A stretch of 64,000 nt of DNA. Origin: Sacculina carcini. Its lineage: Eukaryota; Arthropoda; Thecostraca; Sacculinidae. This document shows, piece by piece, positions 1 through 14,300 of this stretch. Each line of letters opens with the position of its first letter. Position 1 is the first letter of the stretch. Location: contig OU696574.1 in NCBI GenBank assembly GCA_916048095.2, positions 11,715,087 to 11,779,086 on the forward strand, in the 5' to 3' direction. Made by a program: the position numbers and the translations under genes. The notes under the pieces are model-generated. The model saw only the letters and a program-made list of their open reading frames with translations. It was not told where the DNA came from and searched no databases.

Positions 1-2150
1 ACTTAGGGTACACTTAGGTAACACTTAGGGCACACTTAGGTAACACTTAGGGCACACTTAGGTTACACTTAGGGTACATTTAGGTAACACTTAGGGTACA
101 TTTAGGTAACACTTAGGGCACACTTAGGTAACACTTAGGTAACACTTAGGGCACACTTAGGTAACACTTAGGTAACACTTAGGTAACACTTAGGTAACAC
201 TTAGGTAACACTTAGGTAACACTTAGGGCACACTTAGGTAACACTTAGGTAACACTTAGGGCACACTTAGGTAACACTTAGGGCACACTTAGGTAACACT
301 TAGGTAACACGTAGGGCACACTTAGGTAACACTTAGGTAACACTTAGGTAACACTTAGGACACACTTAGGGAACACTTAGGACACACTTAGGTAACACTT
401 AGGTAACACTTAGGTAACACTTAGGTAACACTTAGGGCACACTTAGGTAACACTTAGGGCACACTTAGGTAACACTTAGGGCACACTTAGGTAACACTTA
501 AGGCACACTTAGGTAACACTTAGGGCACACTTAGGTAACACTTAGGGCACACTTAGGTAACACTTAGGGCACACTTAGGTAACACTTAGGGCACACTTAG
601 GTAACACTTAGGGCACACTTAGGTAACACTTAGGGCACACTTAGGTAACACTTAGGGCACACTTAGGACACACTTAGGGAACACTTAGGACACACTTAGG
701 TAACACTTAGGTAACACTTAGGTAACACTTAGGTAACACTTAGGTAACACTTAGGTAACACTTAGGGTACACTTAGGTAACACTTAGGGCACACTTAGGT
801 AACACTTAGGGCACACTTAGGTTACACTTAGGGTACATTTAGGTAACACTTAGGGTACATTTAGGTAACACTTAGGGCACACTTAGGTAACACTTAGGTA
901 ACACTTAGGGCACACTTAGGTAACACTTAGGTAACACTTAGGTAACACTTAGGTAACACTTAGGTAACACTTAGGTAACACTTAGGGCACACTTAGGTAA
1001 CACTTAGGTAACACTTAGGGCACACTTAGGTAACACTTAGGGCACACTTAGGTAACACTTAGGTAACACGTAGGGCACACTTAGGTAACACTTAGGTAAC
1101 ACTTAGGTAACACTTAGGACACACTTAGGGAACACTTAGGACACACTTAGGTAACACTTAGGTAACACTTAGGTAACACTTATGGCACACTTAGGTAACA
1201 CTTAGGGCACACTTAGGTAACACTTAGGTAACACTTAGGTAACACTTAGGTAACACTTAGGTAACACTTAGGGCACACTTAGGTAACACTTAGGGCACAC
1301 TTAGGTAACACTTAGGGCACACTTAGGTAACACTTAGGGCACACTTACGTAACACTTAGGGCACACTTAGGTAACACTTAGGGCACACTTAGGTAACAGT
1401 TAGGGCACACTTGGGTAACACTTGGGTAACACTTGGGTAACACTTAGGTAACACTTAGGTAACACTTAGGTAACACTTAGGTAACACTTAGGTAACACTT
1501 AGGTAACACTTAGGTAACACTTAGGTAACACTTAGGGCACACTTAGGTAACACTTAGGGCACACTTAGGTTACACTTAGGGTACATTTAGGTAACACATA
1601 GGGTACATTTAGGTAACACTTAGGGCACACTTAGGTAACACTTAGGTAACACTTAGGTAACACTTAGGTAACACTTAGGGCACACTTAGGTAACACTTAG
1701 GGCACACTTAGGTAACACTTAGGGCACACTTAGGTAACACTTAGGGCACACTTAGGTAACACTTAGAGCACACTTAGGTAACACTTAAGGCACACTTAGG
1801 TAACACTTAGGGCACACTTAGGTAACACTTAGGGCACACTTAGGTAACACTTAGGGCACACTTAGGTAACACTTAGGGAACACTTAGGACACACTTAGGT
1901 AACACTTAGGTAACACTTAGGTAACACTTAGGTAACACTTAGGTAACACTTAGGGTACACTTAGGGTACACTTAGGTAACACTTAGGGCACACTTAGGTA
2001 ACACTTAGGGCACACTTAGGTTACACTTAGGGTACATTTAGGTAACACTTAGGGTACATTTAGGTAACACTTAGGGCACACTTAGGTAACACTTAGGTAA
2101 CACTTAGGGCACACTTAGGTAACACTTAGGTAACACTTAGGTAACACTTA
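1..2150 (+). repeat. HOR block with two 759-bp modules (copy I)
   Basis: Two successive modules both begin with the order T A C A C W T L T L C A A C. Their T monomers start at -1 (cut by the window edge) and 758, which is 759 bp or 69 monomers apart. Each then has a run of A, a K (CpG at 310 and 1,069) and a D-E-D triplet. The first module continues with a Q and a long A-C dimer run; the second goes on to V, H (1,348), P (1,396), three G, W-T-L-B, R, Q and a T-T doublet near 1,961. The block matches 4,731-6,880 at a constant offset of 4,730 bp, checked at K, Q, V, H, B, R and T-T. One clear difference is the P at 1,396, which is an ordinary C at 6,126. Confidence 0.9.
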
Positions 2151-2960
2151 GGTAACACTTAGGTAACACTTAGGTAACACTTAGGTAACACTTAGGTAAC
2201 ACTTAGGTAACACTTAGGTAACACTTAGGTAACACTTAGGTAACACTTAGGTAACACTTAGGTAACACTTAGGTAACACTTAGGTAACATTTAGGTAACA
2301 TTTAGGTAACACTTATGTAACACTTAGGGCACATTTAGGTTACACTTAGGGCACACTTAGGTAACACTTAGGGTACATTTAGGTAACACTTAGGGTACAT
2401 TTAGGTAACACTTAGGGCACACTTAGGTAACACTTAGGTAACACTTAGGGCACACTTAGGTAACACTTAGGTAACACTTAGGTAACACTTAGGTAACACT
2501 TAGGTAACACTTAGGTAACACTTAGGTAACACTTAGGTAACACTTAGGTAACACTTAGGTAACACTTAGGTAACACTTAGGTAACACTTAGGTAACACTT
2601 AGGGCACACTTAGGTAACACTTAGGGCACACTTAGGTAACACTTAGGGCACACTTAGGTTACACTTAGGGTACATTTAGGTAACACTTAGGGTACATTTA
2701 GGTAACACTTAGGGCACACTTAGGTAACACTTAGGTAACACTTAGGGCACACTTAGGTAACACTTAGGTAACACTTAGGTAACACTTAGGTAACACTTAG
2801 GTAACACTTAGGTAACACTTAGGTAACACTTAGGTAACACTTAGGTAACACTTAGGTAACACTTAGGTAACATTTAGGTAACATTTAGGTAACACTTATG
2901 TAACACTTAGGGCACATTTAGGTTACACTTAGGGCACACTTAGGTAACACTTAGGGTACA
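2019..2960 (+). repeat. Duplicated W-T-L ... L-L-Y module with 16-A run
   Basis: Two neighbouring modules each run W T L T L C A A C, then a run of A, then L L Y C M C A T L. Their W monomers are 638 bp apart and their Y monomers 583 bp apart. The 55-bp discrepancy is five A monomers: the first copy has 16 consecutive A units (2,111-2,286), the longest pure A run I noted, and the second has 11 (2,749-2,869). A third stretch of 13 A units (2,452-2,594) lies between them. Length change therefore sits in the pure A runs and comes in whole monomers. Confidence 0.85.
2111..2286 (+). repeat. Longest pure A run (16 monomers)
   Basis: Sixteen identical ACACTTAGGTA units with no substitution. The homologous runs at 2,749 and before 6,950 are shorter by several whole monomers, so this run is a site of copy-number change in single 11-bp steps. 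Other long A runs lie at 2,452-2,594 (13 units) and 50,621-50,763 (13 units). Confidence 0.9.
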
Positions 2961-3660
2961 TTTAGGTAACACTTAGGGCACACTTAGGTAACACTTAGGG
3001 TACACGTAGGGCACACTTAGGTAACACTTAGGTAACACTTAGGTAACACTTAGGACACACTTAGGGAACACTTAGGACACACTTAGGTAACACTTAGGTA
3101 ACACTTAGGTAACACTTAGGTAACACTTAGGGCACACTTAGGTAACACTTAGGGCACACTTGGGTAACACTTATGGCACACTTAGGACACACTTAGGGAA
3201 CACTTTGGACACACTTAGGTAACACTTAGGTAACACTTAGGTAACACTTAGGTAACACTTAGGTAACACTTAGGGCACACTTAGGTAACACTTAGGTAAC
3301 ACTTAGGGCACACTTAGGTAACACTTAGGGCACACTTAGGTAACACTTAGGTAACACGTAGGGCACACTTAGGTAACACTTAGGTAACACTTAGGTAACA
3401 CTTAGGACACACTTAGGGAACACTTAGGACACACTTAGGTAACACTTAGGTAACACTTAGGTAACACTTAGGTAACACTTAGGGCACACTTAGGTAACAC
3501 TTAGGGCACACTTGGGTAACACTTATGGCACACTTAGGTAACACTTAGGGCACACTTAGGTAACACTTAGGTAACACTTAGGTAACACTTAGGTAACACT
3601 TAGGTAACACTTAGGGCACACTTAGGTAACACTTAGGGCACACTTAGGTAACACTTAGGG
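2960..3660 (+). repeat. 352-bp tandem pair (32 monomers)
   Basis: K (CpG at 3,005 and 3,357), the following A A A D E D, and the G-V doublet (TATGG at 3,172 and 3,524) all repeat at an offset of 352 bp. The first K is unusual in following a T rather than an A. Between the copies, a second D-E-D-like triplet near 3,180-3,215 carries a private substitution, ACTTTGG in place of ACTTAGG at about 3,203. The pair looks like a local tandem duplication followed by divergence. Confidence 0.85.
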
Positions 3661-4728
3661 CACACTTAGGTAACACTTAGGGCACACTTAGGTAACACTT
3701 AGGGCACACTTAGGTAACACTTAGGGCACACTTAGGTAACAGTTAGGGCACACTTGGGTAACACTTGGGTAACACTTGGGTAACACTTAGGTAACACTTA
3801 GGTAACACTTAGGTAACACTTAGGTAACACTTAGGTAACACTTAGGTAACACTTAGGTAACACTTAGGTAACACTTAGGTAACACTTAGGGCACACTTAG
3901 GTAACACTTAGGTAACACTTAGGTAACACTTAGGTAACACTTAGGGCACACTTAGGTAACACTTAGGGCACACTTAGGTAACACTTAGGGCACACTTAGG
4001 TAACACTTAGGGCACACTTAGGTAACACTTAGGGCACACTTAGGTAACACTTAGGGCACACTTAGGTAACAGTTAGGGCACACTTGGGTAACACTTGGGT
4101 AACACTTGGGTAACACTTAGGTAACACTTAGGTAACACTTAGGTAACACTTAGGTAACACTTAGGTAACACTTAGGTAACACTTAGGTAACACTTAGGTA
4201 ACACTTAGGTAACACTTAGGGCACACTTAGGTAACACTTAGGGCACACTTAGGTTACACTTAGGGTACATTTAGGTAACACATAGGGAACATTTAGGTAA
4301 CACTTAGGGCACACTTAGGTAACACTTAGGTAACACTTAGGTAACACTTAGGTAACACTTAGGGCACACTTAGGTAACACTTAGGGCACACTTAGGTAAC
4401 ACTTAGGGCACACTTAGGTAACACTTAGGGCACACTTAGGTAACACTTAGGGCACACTTAGGTAACACTTAAGGCACACTTAGGTAACACTTAGGGCACA
4501 CTTAGGTAACACTTAGGGCACACTTAGGTAACACTTAGGGCACACTTAGGTAACACTTAGGGCACACTTAGGTAACACTTAGGGCACACTTAGGTAACAC
4601 TTAGGGCACACTTAGGTAACACTTAGGGCACACTTAGGACACACTTAGGGAACACTTAGGACACACTTAGGTAACACTTAGGTAACACTTAGGTAACACT
4701 TAGGTAACACTTAGGTAACACTTAGGTA
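3660..4728 (+). repeat. 330-bp P-module pair followed by W-T-L-B' block
   Basis: Two P-G-G-G clusters start at 3,739 and 4,069, exactly 30 monomers apart, and are separated by a long A run and A-C dimers. Downstream are W T L, a B' (ACACATAGGGA), A-C dimers with a Q near 4,470, and a D-E-D triplet near 4,630-4,660, which leads into the next HOR block at 4,729. The B' form also appears near 7,585, 14,645, 17,570, 29,230 and at several places after 45 kb, so it defines a sublineage of the B marker. Confidence 0.85.
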
Positions 4729-7700
4729 ACACTTAGGGTACACTTAGGTAACACTTAGGGCACACTTAGGTAACACTTAGGGCACACTTAGGTTACACTT
4801 AGGGTACATTTAGGTAACACTTAGGGTACATTTAGGTAACACTTAGGGCACACTTAGGTAACACTTAGGTAACACTTAGGGCACACTTAGGTAACACTTA
4901 GGTAACACTTAGGTAACACTTAGGTAACACTTAGGTAACACTTAGGTAACACTTAGGGCACACTTAGGTAACACTTAGGTAACACTTAGGGCACACTTAG
5001 GTAACACTTAGGGCACACTTAGGTAACACTTAGGTAACACGTAGGGCACACTTAGGTAACACTTAGGTAACACTTAGGTAACACTTAGGACACACTTAGG
5101 GAACACTTAGGACACACTTAGGTAACACTTAGGTAACACTTAGGTAACACTTAGGTAACACTTAGGGCACACTTAGGTAACACTTAGGGCACACTTAGGT
5201 AACACTTAGGGCACACTTAGGTAACACTTAAGGCACACTTAGGTAACACTTAGGGCACACTTAGGTAACACTTAGGGCACACTTAGGTAACACTTAGGGC
5301 ACACTTAGGTAACACTTAGGGCACACTTAGGTAACACTTAGGGCACACTTAGGTAACACTTAGGGCACACTTAGGTAACACTTAGGGCACACTTAGGACA
5401 CACTTAGGGAACACTTAGGACACACTTAGGTAACACTTAGGTAACACTTAGGTAACACTTAGGTAACACTTAGGTAACACTTAGGTAACACTTAGGGTAC
5501 ACTTAGGTAACACTTAGGGCACACTTAGGTAACACTTAGGGCACACTTAGGTTACACTTAGGGTACATTTAGGTAACACTTAGGGTACATTTAGGTAACA
5601 CTTAGGGCACACTTAGGTAACACTTAGGTAACACTTAGGGCACACTTAGGTAACACTTAGGTAACACTTAGGTAACACTTAGGTAACACTTAGGTAACAC
5701 TTAGGTAACACTTAGGGCACACTTAGGTAACACTTAGGTAACACTTAGGGCACACTTAGGTAACACTTAGGGCACACTTAGGTAACACTTAGGTAACACG
5801 TAGGGCACACTTAGGTAACACTTAGGTAACACTTAGGTAACACTTAGGACACACTTAGGGAACACTTAGGACACACTTAGGTAACACTTAGGTAACACTT
5901 AGGTAACACTTATGGCACACTTAGGTAACACTTAGGGCACACTTAGGTAACACTTAGGTAACACTTAGGTAACACTTAGGTAACACTTAGGTAACACTTA
6001 GGGCACACTTAGGTAACACTTAGGGCACACTTAGGTAACACTTAGGGCACACTTAGGTAACACTTAGGGCACACTTACGTAACACTTAGGGCACACTTAG
6101 GTAACACTTAGGGCACACTTAGGTAACACTTAGGGCACACTTGGGTAACACTTGGGTAACACTTGGGTAACACTTAGGTAACACTTAGGTAACACTTAGG
6201 TAACACTTAGGTAACACTTAGGTAACACTTAGGTAACACTTAGGTAACACTTAGGTAACACTTAGGGCACACTTAGGTAACACTTAGGGCACACTTAGGT
6301 TACACTTAGGGTACATTTAGGTAACACATAGGGTACATTTAGGTAACACTTAGGGCACACTTAGGTAACACTTAGGTAACACTTAGGTAACACTTAGGTA
6401 ACACTTAGGGCACACTTAGGTAACACTTAGGGCACACTTAGGTAACACTTAGGGCACACTTAGGTAACACTTAGGGCACACTTAGGTAACACTTAGAGCA
6501 CACTTAGGTAACACTTAAGGCACACTTAGGTAACACTTAGGGCACACTTAGGTAACACTTAGGGCACACTTAGGTAACACTTAGGGCACACTTAGGTAAC
6601 ACTTAGGGAACACTTAGGACACACTTAGGTAACACTTAGGTAACACTTAGGTAACACTTAGGTAACACTTAGGTAACACTTAGGGTACACTTAGGGTACA
6701 CTTAGGTAACACTTAGGGCACACTTAGGTAACACTTAGGGCACACTTAGGTTACACTTAGGGTACATTTAGGTAACACTTAGGGTACATTTAGGTAACAC
6801 TTAGGGCACACTTAGGTAACACTTAGGTAACACTTAGGGCACACTTAGGTAACACTTAGGTAACACTTAGGTAACACTTAGGTAACACTTAGGTAACACT
6901 TAGGTAACACTTAGGTAACACTTAGGTAACACTTAGGTAACACTTAGGTAACATTTAGGTAACATTTAGGTAACACTTATGTAACACTTAGGGCACATTT
7001 AGGTTACACTTAGGGCACACTTAGGTAACACTTAGGGTACACTTAGGTAACACTTAGGGTACACTTAGGTAACACTTAGGGCACACTTAGGTTACACTTA
7101 GGGCACAATTAGGTTACACTTAGGGCACACTTAGGTAACACTTAGGGTTCATTTAGGTAACACTTAGGGCACACTTAGGTAACACTTAGGTAACACTTAG
7201 GTAACACTTAGGTAACACTTAGGTAACACTTAGGTAACACTTAGGGCACACTTAGGTAACACTTAGGGCACACTTAGGTAACACTTAGGTAACACGTAGG
7301 GCACACTTAGGTAACACTTAGGGTACATTTAGGTAACACTTAGGGCACACTTAGGTAACACTTAGGGTACATTTAGGTAACACTTAGGGCACACTTAGGT
7401 AACACTTAGGGTACATTTAGGTAACACTTAGGGCACACTTAGGTAACACTTAGGTAACACTTAGGTAACACTTAGGTAACACTTAGGTAACACTTAGGGC
7501 ACACTTAGGTAATACTTAGGTAACACTTAGGGCACACTTAGGTAACACTTAGGGCACACTTAGGTAACACTTAGGGTACATTTAGGTAACACATAGGGAA
7601 CATTTAGGTAACACTTAGGGCACACTTAGGTAACACTTAGGTAACACTTAGGTAACACTTAGGTAACACTTAGGGCACACTTAGGTAACACTTAGGGCAC

Positions 7701-8039
7701 ACTTAGGTAACACTTAGGGCACACTTAGGTAACACTTAGGGCACACTTAGGTAACACTTAGGGCACACTTAGGTAACACTTAAGGCACACTTAGGTAACA
7801 CTTAGGGCACACTTAGGTAACACTTAGGGCACACTTAGGTAACACTTAGGGCACACTTAGGTAACACTTAGGGCACACTTAGGTAACACTTAGGGCACAC
7901 TTAGGTAACACTTAGGGCACACTTAGGTAACACTTAGGGCACACTTAGGACACACTTAGGGAACACTTAGGACACACTTAGGTAACACTTAGGTAACACT
8001 TAGGTAACACTTAGGTAACACTTAGGTAACACTTAGGTA
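4729..8039 (+). repeat. 3,311-bp HOR, first copy
   Basis: Begins at the T monomer at 4,729 and contains the 759-bp double module (T at 4,729 and 5,488; K at 5,040 and 5,799), then V, H (6,078), three G without the usual P, W-T-L-B, R, Q, T-T near 6,691, L-L-Y near 6,977, N at 7,105, F near 7,149, a third K (7,295) and the T-L-C-A series at 7,320-7,430. The next copy starts at 8,040, 301 monomers later. Its first 2,150 bp are the 4,730-bp-offset relative of the window start. It has six fewer A monomers than that relative just before L-L-Y. Confidence 0.9.
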
Positions 8040-11000
8040 ACACTTAGGGTACACTTAGGTAACACTTAGGGCACACTTAGGTAACACTTAGGGCACACTT
8101 AGGTTACACTTAGGGTACATTTAGGTAACACTTAGGGTACATTTAGGTAACACTTAGGGCACACTTAGGTAACACTTAGGTAACACTTAGGGCACACTTA
8201 GGTAACACTTAGGTAACACTTAGGTAACACTTAGGTAACACTTAGGTAACACTTAGGTAACACTTAGGGCACACTTAGGTAACACTTAGGTAACACTTAG
8301 GGCACACTTAGGTAACACTTAGGGCACACTTAGGTAACACTTAGGTAACACGTAGGGCACACTTAGGTAACACTTAGGTAACACTTAGGTAACACTTAGG
8401 ACACACTTAGGGAACACTTAGGACACACTTAGGTAACACTTAGGTAACACTTAGGTAACACTTAGGTAACACTTAGGGCACACTTAGGTAACACTTAGGG
8501 CACACTTAGGTAACACTTAGGGCACACTTAGGTAACACTTAAGGCACACTTAGGTAACACTTAGGGCACACTTAGGTAACACTTAGGGCACACTTAGGTA
8601 ACACTTAGGGCACACTTAGGTAACACTTAGGGCACACTTAGGTAACACTTAGGGCACACTTAGGTAACACTTAGGGCACACTTAGGTAACACTTAGGGCA
8701 CACTTAGGACACACTTAGGGAACACTTAGGACACACTTAGGTAACACTTAGGTAACACTTAGGTAACACTTAGGTAACACTTAGGTAACACTTAGGTAAC
8801 ACTTAGGGTACACTTAGGTAACACTTAGGGCACACTTAGGTAACACTTAGGGCACACTTAGGTTACACTTAGGGTACATTTAGGTAACACTTAGGGTACA
8901 TTTAGGTAACACTTAGGGCACACTTAGGTAACACTTAGGTAACACTTAGGGCACACTTAGGTAACACTTAGGTAACACTTAGGTAACACTTAGGTAACAC
9001 TTAGGTAACACTTAGGTAACACTTAGGGCACACTTAGGTAACACTTAGGTAACACTTAGGGCACACTTAGGTAACACTTAGGGCACACTTAGGTAACACT
9101 TAGGTAACACGTAGGGCACACTTAGGTAACACTTAGGTAACACTTAGGTAACACTTAGGACACACTTAGGGAACACTTAGGACACACTTAGGTAACACTT
9201 AGGTAACACTTAGGTAACACTTAGGTAACACTTAGGGCACACTTAGGTAACACTTAGGGCACACTTGGGTAACACTTATGGCACACTTAGGTAACACTTA
9301 GGGCACACTTAGGTAACACTTAGGTAACACTTAGGTAACACTTAGGTAACACTTAGGTAACACTTAGGGCACACTTAGGTAACACTTAGGGCACACTTAG
9401 GTAACACTTAGGGCACACTTAGGTAACACTTAGGGCACACTTACGTAACACTTAGGGCACACTTAGGTAACACTTAGGGCACACTTAGGTAACAGTTAGG
9501 GCACACTTGGGTAACACTTGGGTAACACTTGGGTAACACTTAGGTAACACTTAGGTAACACTTAGGTAACACTTAGGTAACACTTAGGTAACACTTAGGT
9601 AACACTTAGGTAACACTTAGGTAACACTTAGGGCACACTTAGGTAACACTTAGGGCACACTTAGGTTACACTTAGGGTACATTTAGGTAACACATAGGGT
9701 ACATTTAGGTAACACTTAGGGCACACTTAGGTAACACTTAGGTAACACTTAGGTAACACTTAGGTAACACTTAGGGCACACTTAGGTAACACTTAGGGCA
9801 CACTTAGGTAACACTTAGGGCACACTTAGGTAACACTTAGGGCACACTTAGGTAACACTTAGAGCACACTTAGGTAACACTTAAGGCACACTTAGGTAAC
9901 ACTTAGGGCACACTTAGGTAACACTTAGGGCACACTTAGGTAACACTTAGGGCACACTTAGGTAACACTTAGGGAACACTTAGGACACACTTAGGTAACA
10001 CTTAGGTAACACTTAGGTAACACTTAGGTAACACTTAGGTAACACTTAGGGTACACTTAGGGTACACTTAGGTAACACTTAGGGCACACTTAGGTAACAC
10101 TTAGGGCACACTTAGGTTACACTTAGGGTACATTTAGGTAACACTTAGGGTACATTTAGGTAACACTTAGGGCACACTTAGGTAACACTTAGGTAACACT
10201 TAGGGCACACTTAGGTAACACTTAGGTAACACTTAGGTAACACTTAGGTAACACTTAGGTAACACTTAGGTAACACTTAGGTAACACTTAGGTAACACTT
10301 AGGTAACACTTAGGTAACATTTAGGTAACATTTAGGTAACACTTATGTAACACTTAGGGCACATTTAGGTTACACTTAGGGCACACTTAGGTAACACTTA
10401 GGGTACACTTAGGTAACACTTAGGGTACACTTAGGTAACACTTAGGGCACACTTAGGTTACACTTAGGGCACAATTAGGTTACACTTAGGGCACACTTAG
10501 GTAACACTTAGGGTTCATTTAGGTAACACTTAGGGCACACTTAGGTAACACTTAGGTAACACTTAGGTAACACTTAGGTAACACTTAGGTAACACTTAGG
10601 TAACACTTAGGGCACACTTAGGTAACACTTAGGGCACACTTAGGTAACACTTAGGTAACACGTAGGGCACACTTAGGTAACACTTAGGGTACACTTAGGT
10701 AACACTTAGGGCACACTTAGGTAACACTTAGGGTACATTTAGGTAACACTTAGGGCACACTTAGGTAACACTTAGGGTACATTTAGGTAACACTTAGGGC
10801 ACACTTAGGTAACACTTAGGTAACACTTAGGTAACACTTAGGTAACACTTAGGTAACACTTAGGGCACACTTAGGTAATACTTAGGTAACACTTAGGGCA
10901 CACTTAGGTAACACTTAGGGCACACTTAGGTAACACTTAAGGCACACTTAGGTAACACTTAGGGCACACTTAGGTAACACTTAGGGCACACTTAGGTAAC

Positions 11001-11350
11001 ACTTAGGGCACACTTAGGTAACACTTAGGGCACACTTAGGTAACACTTAGGGCACACTTAGGTAACAGTTAGGGCACACTTGGGTAACACTTGGGTAACA
11101 CTTGGGTAACACTTAGGTAACACTTAGGTAACACTTAGGTAACACTTAGGTAACACTTAGGTAACACTTAGGTAACACTTAGGTAACACTTAGGGCACAT
11201 TTAGGTAACACTTAGGGCACACTTAGGTTACACTTAGGGTACATTTAGGTAACACATAGGGTACATTTAGGTAACACTTAGGGCACACTTAGGTAACACT
11301 TAGGTAACACTTAGGTAACACTTAGGTAACACTTAGGGCACACTTAGGTA
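8040..11350 (+). repeat. 3.3-kb HOR, second copy
   Basis: Repeats the preceding block in order: T at 8,040 and 8,799, K at 8,351 and 9,110 (offset 3,311), then H at 9,444, P at 9,492, W-T-L-B, R, Q, T-T, L-L-Y, N at 10,471 and K at 10,661 (offset now 3,366). The five-monomer shift falls just before the V monomer near 9,280, where this copy has the longer approach C A C G V and the first copy has only V. It ends in an A-C dimer run and P-G-G-G at 11,065. Close relatives of its second half lie around 20, 26 and 31 kb. Confidence 0.9.
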
Positions 11351-14300
11351 ACACTTAGGGCACACTTAGGTAACAGTTAGGGCACACTTGGGTAACACTT
11401 GGGTAACACTTGGGTAACACTTAGGTAACACTTAGGTAACACTTAGGTAACACTTAGGTAACACTTAGGTAACACTTAGGTAACACTTAGGTAACACTTA
11501 GGTAACACTTAGGGCACACTTAGGTAACACTTAGGGCACACTTAGGTTACACTTAGGGTACATTTAGGTAACACATAGGGTACATTTAGGTAACACTTAG
11601 GGCACACTTAGGTAACACTTAGGTAACACTTAGGTAACACTTAGGTAACACTTAGGGCACACTTAGGTAACACTTAGGGCACACTTAGGTAACACTTAGG
11701 GCACACTTAGGTAACACTTAGGGCACACTTAGGTAACACTTAGGGCACACTTAGGTAACACTTAGGGCACACTTAGGTAACACTTAGGGCACACTTAGGA
11801 CACACTTAGGGAACACTTAGGACACACTTAGGTAACACTTAGGTAACACTTAGGTAACACTTAGGTAACACTTAGGGCACACTTAGGTAACACTTAGGGC
11901 ACACTTGGGTAACACTTATGGCACACTTAGGTAACACTTAGGGCACACTTAGGTAACACTTAGGTAACACTTAGGTAACACTTAGGGCACACTTAGGTAA
12001 CACTTAGGGCACACTTAGGTAACACTTAGGGCACACTTAGGTAACACTTAGGGCACACTTAGGTAACACTTAGGGCACACTTAGGTAACACTTAGGGCAC
12101 ACTTAGGTAACACTTAGGGCACACTTAGGTAACAGTTAGGGCACACTTGGGTAACACTTGGGTAACACTTGGGTAACACTTAGGTAACACTTAGGTAACA
12201 CTTAGGTAACACTTAGGTAACACTTAGGTAACACTTAGGTAACACTTAGGTAACACTTAGGTAACACTTAGGGCACACTTAGGTAACACTTAGGGCACAC
12301 TTAGGTTACACTTAGGGTACATTTAGGTAACACATAGGGTACATTTAGGTAACACTTAGGGCACACTTAGGTAACACTTAGGTAACACTTAGGTAACACT
12401 TAGGTAACACTTAGGGCACACTTAGGTAACACTTAGGGCACACTTAGGTAACACTTAGGGCACACTTAGGTAACACTTAGGGCACACTTAGGTAACACTT
12501 AGGGCACACTTAGGTAACACTTAGGGCACACTTAGGTAACACTTAGGGCACACTTAGGACACACTTAGGGAACACTTAGGACACACTTAGGTAACACTTA
12601 GGTAACACTTAGGTAACACTTAGGTAACACTTAGGGCACACTTAGGTTACACTTAGGGTACATTTAGGTAACACATAGGGTACATTTAGGTAACACTTAG
12701 GGCACACTTAGGTAACACTTAGGTAACACTTAGGTAACACTTAGGTAACACTTAGGGCACACTTAGGTAACACTTAGGGCACACTTAGGTAACAGTTAGG
12801 GCACACTTGGGTAACACTTGGGTAACACTTGGGTAACACTTAGGTAACACTTAGGTAACACTTAGGTAACACTTAGGTAACACTTAGGTAACACTTAGGT
12901 AACACTTAGGTAACACTTAGGTAACACTTAGGGCACACTTAGGTAACACTTAGGGCACACTTAGGTTACACTTAGGGTACATTTAGGTAACACATAGGGT
13001 ACATTTAGGTAACACTTAGGGCACACTTAGGTAACACTTAGGTAACACTTAGGTAACACTTAGGTAACACTTAGGGCACACTTAGGTAACACTTAGGGCA
13101 CACTTAGGTAACACTTAGGGCACACTTAGGTAACACTTAGGGCACACTTAGGTAACACTTAGGGCACACTTAGGTAACACTTAGGGCACACTTAGGTAAC
13201 ACTTAGGGCACACTTAGGACACACTTAGGGAACACTTAGGACACACTTAGGTAACACTTAGGTAACACTTAGGTAACACTTAGGTAACACTTAGGGCACA
13301 CTTAGGTAACACTTAGGGCACACTTGGGTAACACTTATGGCACACTTAGGTAACACTTAGGGCACACTTAGGTAACACTTAGGTAACACTTAGGTAACAC
13401 TTAGGGCACACTTAGGTAACACTTAGGGCACACTTAGGTAACACTTAGGGCACACTTAGGTAACACTTAGGGCACACTTAGGTAACACTTAGGGCACACT
13501 TAGGTAACACTTAGGGCACACTTAGGTAACACTTAGGGCACACTTAGGTAACAGTTAGGGCACACTTGGGTAACACTTGGGTAACACTTGGGTAACACTT
13601 AGGTAACACTTAGGTAACACTTAGGTAACACTTAGGTAACACTTAGGTAACACTTAGGTAACACTTAGGTAACACTTAGGTAACACTTAGGGCACACTTA
13701 GGTAACACTTAGGGCACACTTAGGTTACACTTAGGGTACATTTAGGTAACACATAGGGTACATTTAGGTAACACTTAGGGCACACTTAGGTAACACTTAG
13801 GTAACACTTAGGTAACACTTAGGTAACACTTAGGGCACACTTAGGTAACACTTAGGGCACACTTAGGTAACACTTAGGGCACACTTAGGTAACACTTAGG
13901 GCACACTTAGGTAACACTTAGGGCACACTTAGGTAACACTTAGGGCACACTTAGGTAACACTTAGGGCACACTTAGGACACACTTAGGGAACACTTAGGA
14001 CACACTTAGGTAACACTTAGGTAACACTTAGGTAACACTTAGGTAACACTTAGGTAACACTTAGGGCACACTTAGGTAACACTTAGGTAACACTTAGGGC
14101 ACACTTAGGTAACACTTAGGGCACACTTAGGTAACACTTAGGTAACACGTAGGGCACACTTAGGTAACACTTAGGTAACACTTAGGTAACACTTAGGACA
14201 CACTTAGGGAACACTTAGGACACACTTAGGTAACACTTAGGTAACACTTAGGTAACACTTAGGTAACACTTAGGGCACACTTAGGTAACACTTAGGGCAC

